From assembly GCA_023390675.1 (NCBI GenBank), contig JAEWCK010000068.1, forward strand, positions 1 through 6,836: a stretch of 6,836 nucleotides of DNA. Reading direction: 5' to 3'. The stretch's first letter is position 1. The number at the start of each line of letters is the position of its first letter. The notes below the pieces were generated by a model. That model made no database searches. It was not told the DNA's origin and was given only the letters and a program-made list of their open reading frames with translations. The stretch is from Pseudomonadota bacterium (GTDB lineage Bacteria > Pseudomonadota > Alphaproteobacteria > Sphingomonadales > Sphingomonadaceae). The position numbers and the translations under genes are program-made. Positions 1-6,575 of this stretch are shown one piece after another.

Positions 1-165
1 GAGCTGGGCAGCGTGGTGGCGCGGGACGATGCGGACGCGCTGGTGGCGGCGATCGATCACTGGCTTCGGCCCGATGCGGAGCGGCCTGCGCCGGTGATGG
101 CCGGAGGCGATCCGATCGCCGAATATCTCGCGCTGTTCGATCGGCTAGTGCAGCCGAAAGCGTAG
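1..165 (+). CDS. C-terminal end of an unidentified protein, possibly a glycosyltransferase (partial)
   Basis: Frame 1 is open from the window edge to a TAG at 163-165 and gives the last 54 residues of a protein whose start lies outside the window. The visible part begins ELGSVVARDDADALVAAI, followed by a Pro/Ala-rich linker and then DPIAEYLALFDRL. A short acidic loop, an 'ALVAAI' helix and a closing amphipathic helix resemble the C-terminal end of GT-B fold (family 4-like) glycosyltransferases. This is a resemblance from memory, and no catalytic motif is in view. The codons have GC-rich third positions like the neighbouring genes, which supports real coding. The gene converges with the receptor gene on the other strand and overlaps its last 21 bases. 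Other helical C-termini could look the same, so the product call is weak while the reading frame itself is fairly secure. Confidence 0.45.
   Translation, partial: ELGSVVARDDADALVAAIDHWLRPDAERPAPVMAGGDPIAEYLALFDRLVQPKA
106..120. repeat. Perfect 7-bp inverted repeat downstream of the receptor stop codon
   Basis: GGCGATC at 106-112 and GATCGCC at 114-120 are exact inverted copies around a single C. In RNA this could fold as a 5-bp stem with a 5-base loop. It lies about 25 bases past the receptor stop on the minus strand, where a terminator for the long operon would be expected, but no T-run follows on that strand. It also encodes Gly-Gly-Asp-Pro-Ile-Ala in the plus-strand gene, so it may be only a codon effect. 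Confidence 0.25.
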
Positions 166-2205
166 TCCGAGCCACAGGGTGCGCGGCGTGGCGCGCTCGA
201 CGACGCCGGGGCCACTGATCCCAGATTCGACGCGTTCGTCGAACAGGTTCTCGGCGCGAGCCTCGATCGCCAGATCGCGCGTGAGGGGCAATGCTGCGGA
301 CGCATCGAGCGTGAAGGCGCTCGCGAGGCTTCGGGTGTTCTGGTCGTCCTCGAATTGCGGCCCGGTATAGCGCGCCGTGAAAGACGCGCTTGCCTCGCCA
401 TGCGCCCAGGCAAGCGTAGCCGAACCCTGATCGCGCGCGGTCTGGGCAGGGCGGAGGCCGGCGAGCGGCGCGGCGGTCCCCGAGGCTTCGACACGCGAAT
501 CGACCCAGGCCCAGGAGCCGGCAAGGCTGAAGTCCCCGAGCGCGAGACGGGCGTCGAGCTCGACTCCCTTCGCGAGCACCGCATCGAGATTCTGCCGCTG
601 GCGAAAGACTCCTGCCGCCGAGACGAAGCCGACGCCGGGGAAGGTGCTTGGGCCGCTGGCGAGCGTGACGTTGGCGATCGCGCCGGCGAGGCGGTTCCAA
701 TAGGCGGTGGCGCGGAGCGTCAGGGCGGATATGGGCTGCCAGTCGAGACCGATCTCGGCGCCGTCCAGCCGCTCGGGATCGAGCGCGGCGTTGGCGGCGG
801 TGGCGTCGGCGCCGACGCGAAAGGGACGGTAGAGCTCGTTGAGCGTCGGCAGGCGCCAGCCCCGGTACGCCGCGGCGCGCAGCGTGACTCCGCCAAGGCG
901 GTATGCGGCACCGAGACGGCCGGTCGCTTCCCAGCCGCTGCGGTCCCGGAAACGGCTGTCGGTGAGCGCCGCGCCGCCTGCCAGTGGCGTTTCGAAAAGC
1001 GCGCCATCGGCGATATCCCAATGGTCGATGCGCCCGCCCGCGCTCAGTGTCAGACCGCGTGCTTCGTAGCTCGCATCGGCAAAGCCGCCCGCGGTGACGC
1101 TGGCGCCACCCGCGACGCGGCGCCGCGTCGGCGCGCCCGCGACATAAGTGAACAGCTCCTGCGTGCGCCCCGAGACGCGGCGGACGTCCCCGCCGAGGCG
1201 CAAGGTGACCCCCCGGCCGACCGGGGGCTGGAGCTCGATCCGCGCGCCGATGCCGGTGGCGGGAACGCTGTACTGGTCGAGCGTCGCGGTCGCCGCGGTG
1301 CGCGCGTCGTTGACGCTGGCGAAGCCCGAGGCGAAGCCGCGCGCCTGGAGATAGGCGAGCGCGGACCAGCCCCAGCGGCCGCGCCCCACCAGCCGCAGGC
1401 TCGCGTCGGCGCCTTCGCTCTTCACGCGAGTGAAATCGACGCCGCGGTCGCGATGATCGGTGAAGGCGGAGATATTGGCCTGAAGCTCGGGCCCGCCGAG
1501 ATCGACCACCGTGCGAACTGCGGCGCTAGCCTGTTCGTAGGGCGCGGCGCGATCGGCGGGACCCCGATCCTCCGCGACCACGGGAACGAAGCCGTCGCCG
1601 CGAGCATATTGCCCGGCGAATGTGACGAAGCCGCTGCCCAGCCGGATTCCACTGACGCCGGCCGCATCCATGCTGTTTCGGCTGCCGTAGAAGCCCGCCA
1701 GTTGGAGCGGGCCGAGATCGCGCGGCGAGCCGCTGGTCAGCTCGATCGTCCCGGCGAGCGCGCCGGGACCGGCATAGCCGCTGCCGCCGCCGCGCACGAT
1801 CCGCGCCGCACCAAGGCGCTCGGGCATGTAGGCCGGAAACGCCACCCAGCCGCCGAACGGGTCGGCCTGCGGCACCCCGTCGAGCAGCAGCAGCGCGCGG
1901 CTCGACGCGTTGCCGCCGAGCCCGCGGAGCGTGATTCCCTGGCTGGTGGGATGCGCCGAACGCGAATCCGAGCGGCGGAACTGGGCCAGGCCGGCGGCGT
2001 CGCGCAGCGCATCCTCGAGCCGGCCGCTCGCAGTGTTCGCGAGGCGCGCGCGGTCGATCGTCACGATGTCGTACGCCGCATCGCCTGGAGGCGCATCGAG
2101 CCCGCGACCGGTGACGACGATCTCGTCGGGATCGCGAGTCTCCGGGGCGGTCTGGGCCCAGGCAGGCGCCGCGACCAGCAGCGCCGCCCAGCCGAACCGC
2201 CTCAC
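145..2205 (-). CDS. TonB-dependent outer-membrane receptor, substrate unknown
   Basis: This 686-residue protein is an outer-membrane beta-barrel that would import a scarce ligand (siderophore, cobalamin, metal chelate or similar) using energy from TonB-ExbBD. A short signal peptide (residues 1-17, cut after AWA) is followed by a TonB-box-like DEIVVTG (27-33). A plug domain covers roughly 45-157, with TLRGLGGNASSRALLLLDGV (92-111), DPFGGWV (115-121) and a Gly-rich turn before GTIEL. The remainder, about 160-686, is barrel, including ELYRPF near residue 457 and a PERLDGAEIGL segment near 477. The frame stays open upstream to 2442, but that extension overlaps the GST gene. The GTG at 2205-2203 sits directly before the signal peptide and overlaps the GST stop as GTGA, so it was chosen. 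No Shine-Dalgarno is visible. The C-terminus ends FRLH rather than with the usual aromatic residue. The family is clear; the ligand cannot be told from sequence alone. Confidence 0.93.
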   Translation of the reverse strand: MRRFGWAALLVAAPAWAQTAPETRDPDEIVVTGRGLDAPPGDAAYDIVTIDRARLANTASGRLEDALRDAAGLAQFRRSDSRSAHPTSQGITLRGLGGNASSRALLLLDGVPQADPFGGWVAFPAYMPERLGAARIVRGGGSGYAGPGALAGTIELTSGSPRDLGPLQLAGFYGSRNSMDAAGVSGIRLGSGFVTFAGQYARGDGFVPVVAEDRGPADRAAPYEQASAAVRTVVDLGGPELQANISAFTDHRDRGVDFTRVKSEGADASLRLVGRGRWGWSALAYLQARGFASGFASVNDARTAATATLDQYSVPATGIGARIELQPPVGRGVTLRLGGDVRRVSGRTQELFTYVAGAPTRRRVAGGASVTAGGFADASYEARGLTLSAGGRIDHWDIADGALFETPLAGGAALTDSRFRDRSGWEATGRLGAAYRLGGVTLRAAAYRGWRLPTLNELYRPFRVGADATAANAALDPERLDGAEIGLDWQPISALTLRATAYWNRLAGAIANVTLASGPSTFPGVGFVSAAGVFRQRQNLDAVLAKGVELDARLALGDFSLAGSWAWVDSRVEASGTAAPLAGLRPAQTARDQGSATLAWAHGEASASFTARYTGPQFEDDQNTRSLASAFTLDASAALPLTRDLAIEARAENLFDERVESGISGPGVVERATPRTLWLGLRFRLH

Positions 2206-2822
2206 TTGGGGGCCACCGCGTCGGGATGGGCGGCGGCGAAGGCGGGAAGCGCCTGCGCGGCGGCGTCGATCGCGACGAGGCGCGGAAAGGCGTCGAGCGG
2301 CGTGTTGAAGCGGCGGGCGTTGAACATCTGGGGCACCAGGAAGAGGTCTGCGACGTCGGGAGAGTTGCCGCCAAGGAACGGCCCGTCTCCCGCCATCGCC
2401 TCCAACGCAGCGAAGCCCTCGGCGATCCAGTGGCGCGTCCATTCGTCGCGGCCGTCGTCGTCGATCCCCATGCTCTTGAGCTTGCGCACCACGCGCAGGT
2501 TGTTGAGCGGGTGAATATCGGCCGCGACGACGAGCGCCTTGGCCAGCGCCGCGGCGCGCGCGTCGGGATCGGCGGGGATCAGCCGAGGCTCGGGATAACG
2601 CGCGTCGAGCCAGTCGATGATCGCGAGGCTCTGGGTGAGCATCCGGCCGTCGGCCTCGAGCGCGGGGACGAGGCCTTGCGGGTTGCGCGCGAGATGCTCG
2701 GGCGACCGCTGCTGGTTTTCGAGCAGCATCACGTCGCGGCGCTCGTAGTTGAGCCCCTTGAGGTTGAGCGCGATCCGCACACGATACGCGGCGGAAGAGC
2801 GGAAGTAATCGTAGAGGATCAC
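2202..2822 (-). CDS. maiA: Maleylacetoacetate isomerase / zeta-class glutathione S-transferase
   Basis: The product is 206 residues, a normal length for zeta GSTs. These cytoplasmic enzymes use glutathione to convert maleylacetoacetate to fumarylacetoacetate in tyrosine (homogentisate) breakdown. The N-terminal thioredoxin-like domain carries the zeta signature at 9-19, read here as SSAAYRVRIAL against the classic SSCxWRVRIAL. It also has NPQGLVPAL (47-55, with the cis-proline of GSTs) and TQSLAI (63-68, the glutathione gamma-glutamyl site). The helical C-terminal domain has HPLNNLRVV (104-112) and ADLFLVPQMFNARRF (158-172), both typical of the family. The start is GTG at 2822-2820, overlapping the upstream TGA as GTGA, and the stop overlaps the receptor start in the same way. 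No homogentisate dioxygenase or fumarylacetoacetase gene is in the window, so the pathway role is inferred. A more general GST role is possible. Confidence 0.88.
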   Translation of the reverse strand: MILYDYFRSSAAYRVRIALNLKGLNYERRDVMLLENQQRSPEHLARNPQGLVPALEADGRMLTQSLAIIDWLDARYPEPRLIPADPDARAAALAKALVVAADIHPLNNLRVVRKLKSMGIDDDGRDEWTRHWIAEGFAALEAMAGDGPFLGGNSPDVADLFLVPQMFNARRFNTPLDAFPRLVAIDAAAQALPAFAAAHPDAVAPK

Positions 2823-3988
2823 GCGGTCGGGTCCGGCAGGTTTTCGGGGTCGGGCGCCGGCACTTCCACCGCGCTGTGCCGCACGCGCCAGCCGAAGCGG
2901 CGGTGATTGCCGTTGGTCTCCGCCTCGCGCGCGGCGCGCTCGGCCTCGCTCTGAAGCGCGACCTTGATCATCGCCACCATCGGATCGGCGAGCGCGAGCC
3001 CGAGCACGCCGAACAGCGTGCTCGCGAGGATCTGCGACGAGAGCGTGAGCGCGGGGGGCATGTCGACGGTGCGCCGCGCGACCATCGGAATGACGACATA
3101 GCCGTCGAAATTCTGGACGCCGAAATAGATGATAATCGCCCAGATGCCGGTCTCATAGCCCGCGCTGAAGCCCACGGTCACCATCATCACGCCCGAGATG
3201 AACGCGCCGATATTGGGAATGAAGGCCAGCACGCCGGTGATGATGCCGAGCAGCAGCGCCATCGGCACGCCCGCGAGGCTAAGGCAGATCCAGATCAATA
3301 TGCCTTCAATCAGCATGCCGAGCAGCCGCCCGGCGAGCAGGCGACGCATCGTCGTCGCCATGCTGGAGAGCATCGTCGCGAAGGAATCGCGCGAATCGCG
3401 CGGGATCATCCATTGGAGACCGCGCTCGTAGATGCGCGGCTCCAGCGCGACGAACAGCCCGATGATGATGATCATGATCAGGCTGGTGACTGCGCCGACC
3501 ACCGATCCCACCGCCGAGGTGAGCCGCCCGACCGAGCCCAGCGCCTGCTGGATGAGTCCGGTCAGGTCCGACCGGCCGGGCATGAGGCCGAGGCTCGCGA
3601 TCCAGTGGGCGACCTTGTTCGCCTGCACTTCGAGCGTCGCGCGGAGCTGCTCGGCCTGAGCGGCGACCTGGACGCCGGTCATGTAGATCAGCCCGGCGAA
3701 GAAGGCGATGACGAGCAGGATCGTGATGACGATCCGGAGCGTGCGCGGGATCGGCAGGATACGGCCGAGCAGGCGCGCGCCGCCGTCGAGCATCGAAGCG
3801 AAGACGAGCCCGCCGAAGATGATCAGCAGCGGCTGAACGAGCAGCACAAGCAACGCAACGCCGATCGCGAGCCCGAACCATACGCTGGCGCGCTTCAATT
3901 CGGCGCGGACCACGGGATCGCGCAGCTCGTTGGGCCCTGGCTCCTGGACGACCTCGACGGTCGCGGATTCGAGCGGATCGGCGCTCAT
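2819..3988 (-). CDS. AI-2E family (TqsA/PerM-like) multi-pass membrane protein
   Basis: This 389-residue inner-membrane protein has hydrophobic segments at about 36-66 (probably two), 83-104, 158-182, 225-245, 245-275, 280-300 and 318-345. That is the layout of the AI-2E transporter family. Family-like motifs are AFIPNIGAFISG (255-266) and a Pro-rich PMVARRTVDMPPALTL (301-316). A cytoplasmic, Arg- and Pro-rich tail (from about 346) ends the protein. The frame is open upstream to 4126, but the ATG at 3988-3986 was chosen because it overlaps the lepB stop as ATGA and gives a normal length; the longer form would run deep into lepB. No good Shine-Dalgarno is seen. The family name comes from E. 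coli TqsA, linked to autoinducer-2 export, but members have also been tied to sodium/proton exchange and many have no known substrate. Nothing here points to quorum sensing. Confidence 0.88.
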   Translation of the reverse strand: MSADPLESATVEVVQEPGPNELRDPVVRAELKRASVWFGLAIGVALLVLLVQPLLIIFGGLVFASMLDGGARLLGRILPIPRTLRIVITILLVIAFFAGLIYMTGVQVAAQAEQLRATLEVQANKVAHWIASLGLMPGRSDLTGLIQQALGSVGRLTSAVGSVVGAVTSLIMIIIIGLFVALEPRIYERGLQWMIPRDSRDSFATMLSSMATTMRRLLAGRLLGMLIEGILIWICLSLAGVPMALLLGIITGVLAFIPNIGAFISGVMMVTVGFSAGYETGIWAIIIYFGVQNFDGYVVIPMVARRTVDMPPALTLSSQILASTLFGVLGLALADPMVAMIKVALQSEAERAAREAETNGNHRRFGWRVRHSAVEVPAPDPENLPDPTA

Positions 3989-4857
3989 CGATCGTCGCGC
4001 TGCGGATGGAGCGAAGTGCCCGCGCGGCCCGGGCGGAACGATCGGGGCCAGGTCAGCGGGTTCCAGCTCGCGCTGCCGTCGAGGCTGAAAGTGATGAACT
4101 CGGCGCGCCCGCCGATATTCTCCCACGGCACCGGCCCGCCCAGCCCGTTCTCGGCGGCGGTGAAGCGGCTGTCGGCCGAATTGTCGCGATTGTCGCCCAT
4201 CAGGAAGACCTTGTCCCTGGGCACGCGGATGGCCGGGAAATTGTCGCCGCGCCCGGGCTTATAGCCCAGATCGATCGTGTCGTAGGAGCGGCCGTTGGGG
4301 AGGGTCTCGCGGAAGATCGGCAGTCGGCAAAATTGCTTGCCGGCCTGCGTGACGAGCCGGCCTTCGTAATGCTCGGCGTCGCAGCGCGTGTTGGCGTCGA
4401 CCGGGATCATCCGGTCGCCCATTGCGCGGCGCGGCACGGGCCTGCCGTTCAGATAGAGCAGCCCGCCGCGGACCTCGACCACGTCGCCGGGAAGACCGAT
4501 CACGCGCTTGATATAATCGGTGCCGGTGCCGGGCGGCGTGACGATGACGACGTCGCCGCGCTCGGGCAGCCGGCCGAACAGTCGGCCCGGCAAGAAGGGC
4601 AGCAAATGGAAGGTCGGCGTCACCCAGCTATAGCCATAGGGATATTTGGTGACGACGAGCCGATCGCCGACGAGCAGCCCCGGCAGCATCGATTCGGACG
4701 GGATGAAGAAGGGTTTGGCGATCAGGCTGTGGAAGCCGAGCACGGCGAGGACGAGCCAGAAGATGCCCTTCGCCTCCGCCCACCAGTCGGTGCGCGGCCG
4801 GGCCTCGGCTTCGTGCTCGAACTCCGCTTCGCTCAACGCCAACTCGTCCGCCGCCAT
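3985..4857 (-). CDS. lepB: Signal peptidase I
   Basis: This 290-residue inner-membrane serine protease (family S26A) removes signal peptides from exported proteins. A charged cytoplasmic N-terminus is followed by one membrane segment at about 31-48. The catalytic serine box is FFIPSESMLPG (50-60) with Ser56 as nucleophile by alignment to E. coli Ser90. The lysine box DYIKRVIGLPGD (114-125) supplies the general base Lys117, and box E is MGDNRDNSADSR (220-231). An insert of about 60 residues containing three Cys-or-Arg-rich stretches lies between boxes D and E. The ATG at 4857-4855 overlaps the acpS stop by one base (TAATG), and an AAGGA at 4868-4864 ends six bases before it. This is one of only two good ribosome sites in the operon. 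All catalytic residues are present, so it should be active. The TonB receptor downstream is one of its likely substrates, as is any exported protein. Confidence 0.97.
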   Translation of the reverse strand: MAADELALSEAEFEHEAEARPRTDWWAEAKGIFWLVLAVLGFHSLIAKPFFIPSESMLPGLLVGDRLVVTKYPYGYSWVTPTFHLLPFLPGRLFGRLPERGDVVIVTPPGTGTDYIKRVIGLPGDVVEVRGGLLYLNGRPVPRRAMGDRMIPVDANTRCDAEHYEGRLVTQAGKQFCRLPIFRETLPNGRSYDTIDLGYKPGRGDNFPAIRVPRDKVFLMGDNRDNSADSRFTAAENGLGGPVPWENIGGRAEFITFSLDGSASWNPLTWPRSFRPGRAGTSLHPQRDDR

Positions 4858-5261
4858 TATTCGTCCTTCACCGCTTCGATGATCACCATGGCGAAGGCCC
4901 AGGGATGATCGTCGGTAAGCGTCAGGTGCACTCTTGCGACGTGACCCTCGGGGATGAGCGCGTCAAGCCTCGCCTTGGCCCCTCCGGTCAGCGCGAGCGT
5001 AGGCGCCCCCGACGGCGCATTGACGACGCCGATGTCGCGCAGGAACACCCCGCGCTTGAACCCGGTTCCGACTGCCTTGGAAAAGGCTTCCTTCGCGGCG
5101 AAGCGCTTGGCGAGCGTCGCCGCATAATTGTGCGGGCGCCTTGCTGCCTTGGCGAGCTCCGTCTCGGTAAAGGCGCGCTGCTCGAAGCGTGTCCCGAATC
5201 GGTCCAGAGAGGCCTGGATTCGCTCGATATTGCAGAGGTCCGAGCCGGTGCCGATGATCAA
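4857..5261 (-). CDS. acpS: Holo-[acyl-carrier-protein] synthase
   Basis: This 134-residue enzyme moves 4'-phosphopantetheine from coenzyme A to a serine of apo-acyl carrier protein, switching on fatty acid synthesis in the cytoplasm. The N-terminus IIGTGSDLCNIERI (2-15) holds the magnesium-binding Asp8. KRFAAKEAFSKAVGTG (52-67) holds the second metal ligand Glu58. The C-terminal strand motif LTLTDDHPWAFAMVII ends the fold. The reading frame continues upstream to 5711, but that part only shadows pdxJ. The start chosen is TTG at 5261-5259, which places Met directly before IIGTGSD, as in known family members, and overlaps the pdxJ stop as TTGA. No strong ribosome site precedes it, so it probably depends on pdxJ translation. 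Length and motifs are normal for the AcpS type of phosphopantetheinyl transferase. Confidence 0.96.
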   Translation of the reverse strand: MIIGTGSDLCNIERIQASLDRFGTRFEQRAFTETELAKAARRPHNYAATLAKRFAAKEAFSKAVGTGFKRGVFLRDIGVVNAPSGAPTLALTGGAKARLDALIPEGHVARVHLTLTDDHPWAFAMVIIEAVKDE

Positions 5262-5986
5262 CGTGCGCCGTCCATCAGCGCGCGCATCCGCTTCACCACC
5301 GGAGCGAGCCCGTCGAAAATCGCCTCGCCGATCAGGAAATGGCCGATGTTCAATTCCCTGATCTGCGGGATGGCGGCGATCGGGACCACGTTGTCGAACG
5401 TGAGGCCATGCCCGGCATGCGGCTCGAGCCCTGCCTTGGCGGCGAGCGCGGCGGCGTCGGCGATGCGTTTGAGCTCCGTCTCGCGCGCATTCTCGGCGAG
5501 CTCGCAATAGCGGCCTGTGTGGACTTCGATCACGGGCGCGCGGAGGCGCAGCGCCGCGTCGATCTGGCGCTCGTCGGGCTCGACGAACAGCGAGACGCGG
5601 CAGCCCGCGTCGAGCAGCTTCGCCACCATGGGGGCGAGGTGGTTGTGCTGCCCTGCCGCGTCGAGCCCGCCCTCGGTTGTGCGCTCCTCGCGCTTCTCGG
5701 GGACGATGCACACTGCGTGCGGGCGGTGGCGAAGCGCGATCGCGAGCATCTCCTCGGTCGCCGCCATTTCGAGGTTGAGCGGCACCGGCAGCTCGGCCGA
5801 GAGGCGCGCGATATCGTCGTCGGTGATGTGGCGGCGATCTTCACGGAGGTGGGCGGTGATGCCGTCGGCGCCGGCCTCGGCGGCGAGCAATGCGGCACGG
5901 ACCGGATCGGGATAGCCCGATCCGCGCGCATTCCGCACGGTCGCGACATGGTCGATATTGACGCCGAGGCGGAGCTTTCCCGTCAC
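5258..5986 (-). CDS. pdxJ: Pyridoxine 5'-phosphate synthase
   Basis: The product is 242 residues, typical for PdxJ, a cytoplasmic TIM-barrel enzyme. It condenses 3-amino-2-oxopropyl phosphate with 1-deoxy-D-xylulose 5-phosphate to make pyridoxine 5'-phosphate, the last ring-closing step of the DXP-dependent vitamin B6 route. Signatures are LGVNIDHVATVRNARG (7-22), GITAHLREDRRHI (42-54) with catalytic His46, NLEMA with Glu73, VPEKREERTTEGGLD (95-109), HAGHGL with His193, and NIGHFLIGEAIFDGL (213-227). His46, Glu73 and His193 match E. coli His45, Glu72 and His193 by recalled numbering. The GTG start at 5986-5984 overlaps the pyrE stop as GTGA. An in-frame extension to 6184 is only pyrE shadow. 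A 6-bp hairpin lies just upstream where a ribosome site would be expected. Confidence 0.97.
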   Translation of the reverse strand: MTGKLRLGVNIDHVATVRNARGSGYPDPVRAALLAAEAGADGITAHLREDRRHITDDDIARLSAELPVPLNLEMAATEEMLAIALRHRPHAVCIVPEKREERTTEGGLDAAGQHNHLAPMVAKLLDAGCRVSLFVEPDERQIDAALRLRAPVIEVHTGRYCELAENARETELKRIADAAALAAKAGLEPHAGHGLTFDNVVPIAAIPQIRELNIGHFLIGEAIFDGLAPVVKRMRALMDGAR

Positions 5987-6564
5987 GCCAGCGCCCGGCT
6001 TCCGGGCTTGACCGCGGGGATCGCCGCGAGCTCCGGCGGAAGCTGATCGGCGGGATAGGCGGGGACGTCCATCTTGACGAGCGAGACGAGCGGCACGCCG
6101 ATATCGGCCTTGCCGTTCGAGCGGTCGACGATGCACGCCGCGCCGAGCAGCTCGCCGGGATGCTTGCGAATCGCCGCGATGCATTCGCGCGACGAGAGCC
6201 CGGTGGTGACGATGTCCTCGACCATTACCACGCGCGCGCCGGGCGGGATCTCGAAGCCGCGGCGGAGCTGGAACTCGCCATCCTCGCGCTCGACGAACAC
6301 AGCCTTGCAGCCCAATGCGCGCGCCGTCTCGTAGCCCGGGATGATTCCGCCGATCGCAGGCGAGACGACGATGTCGACCTGCCCGAACGAGTCGCGGATC
6401 AGCGCGCCGAGCTTCGCGCAGACGCGCCCGGTGCGCGCGGGATCCTCGAAGATCCGCATCTTCTGGAGGAACACCGGCGAGCGCAGCCCGGAGGAGAGGA
6501 TGAAATGCCCCTCCATCAGCGCGCCCGCATCGCGGAACTCGTCCAGAATCGCATCGCCGCCCAA
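5983..6564 (-). CDS. pyrE: Orotate phosphoribosyltransferase
   Basis: This 193-residue enzyme joins orotate to PRPP to form orotidine 5'-monophosphate in de novo pyrimidine synthesis. Visible features are FILSSGLRSPVFLQK (21-35) near the N-terminus, SPAIGGIIPG (68-77), FVEREDGEFQLRRGF (90-104, the flexible catalytic loop region), and the PRPP-binding motif VVMVEDIVTTG (112-122). The PAVKPGSR tail is common in alphaproteobacterial PyrE as I recall it. The frame is open further upstream, with an ATG at 6615-6613 that would give 210 residues. The TTG at 6564-6562 is preferred because GGAG lies seven bases upstream and the resulting length and N-terminus fit the family. It is the first gene of the seven-gene minus-strand operon, and its TGA overlaps the pdxJ start. 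Confidence 0.95.
   Translation of the reverse strand: MGGDAILDEFRDAGALMEGHFILSSGLRSPVFLQKMRIFEDPARTGRVCAKLGALIRDSFGQVDIVVSPAIGGIIPGYETARALGCKAVFVEREDGEFQLRRGFEIPPGARVVMVEDIVTTGLSSRECIAAIRKHPGELLGAACIVDRSNGKADIGVPLVSLVKMDVPAYPADQLPPELAAIPAVKPGSRALA
5993..6007 (-). other. Hairpin at the pyrE-pdxJ junction covering the expected ribosome site
   Basis: In the transcript, GCCCGG and CCGGGC form a perfect 6-bp GC-only stem around an AAG loop, ending six bases before the pdxJ GTG. It lies within the last codons of pyrE (Pro-Gly-Ser-Arg-Ala region). No Shine-Dalgarno is visible there. A ribosome finishing pyrE would melt the stem, so it may enforce coupling; it may equally be a chance result of GC-rich codons. 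Confidence 0.35.
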
Positions 6565-6571
6565 GGTATCG

Positions 6572-6575
6572 CTCC
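6572..6575 (-). promoter_or_regulatory. Ribosome binding site for pyrE (decides the TTG start)
   Basis: GGAG in the minus-strand transcript ends seven bases before the TTG at 6564-6562, an ideal spacing. The upstream in-frame ATG at 6615 has only a G-run touching the start codon. A stronger TAAGGAG at 6601-6595 has no ATG, GTG or TTG within normal spacing and is about 30 bases from the TTG. Confidence 0.6.

Noticed and set aside
2206..2442. An upstream in-frame extension of the TonB receptor
   Set aside because: It would put an Arg-rich stretch before the signal peptide and overlaps the GST gene; the GTG at 2205 gives a normal signal peptide.
355..2514. A 719-codon plus-strand open frame opposite the receptor and GST genes
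   Set aside because: It is the antisense shadow of GC-rich coding sequence: low-complexity Arg/Ala/Gly/Asp-rich composition, no domain pattern, and the opposite strand encodes clear receptor and GST motifs.
3469..3480. A perfect 12-bp palindrome, TGATCATGATCA, and neighbouring GAT repeats
   Set aside because: It is explained by successive Leu/Ile/Met codons of a membrane segment (LIMIIII) in the AI-2E gene; there is no sign of an operator in mid-gene.
2819..3988. A quorum-sensing function suggested by the AI-2E family name
   Set aside because: The name reflects one studied E. coli member; no luxS, lsr or regulator gene is present and the family has diverse or unknown substrates.
2876..4264. 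A 462-codon plus-strand open frame opposite the AI-2E and lepB genes
   Set aside because: Its His/Asp/Arg/Glu-rich translation is the mirror of membrane-segment codons on the minus strand, with no recognisable fold or ribosome site.
5262..5711. An upstream in-frame extension of acpS
   Set aside because: It overlaps conserved pdxJ coding sequence in another frame, is Arg/Ala low-complexity, and the family N-terminus begins exactly at the TTG at 5261.
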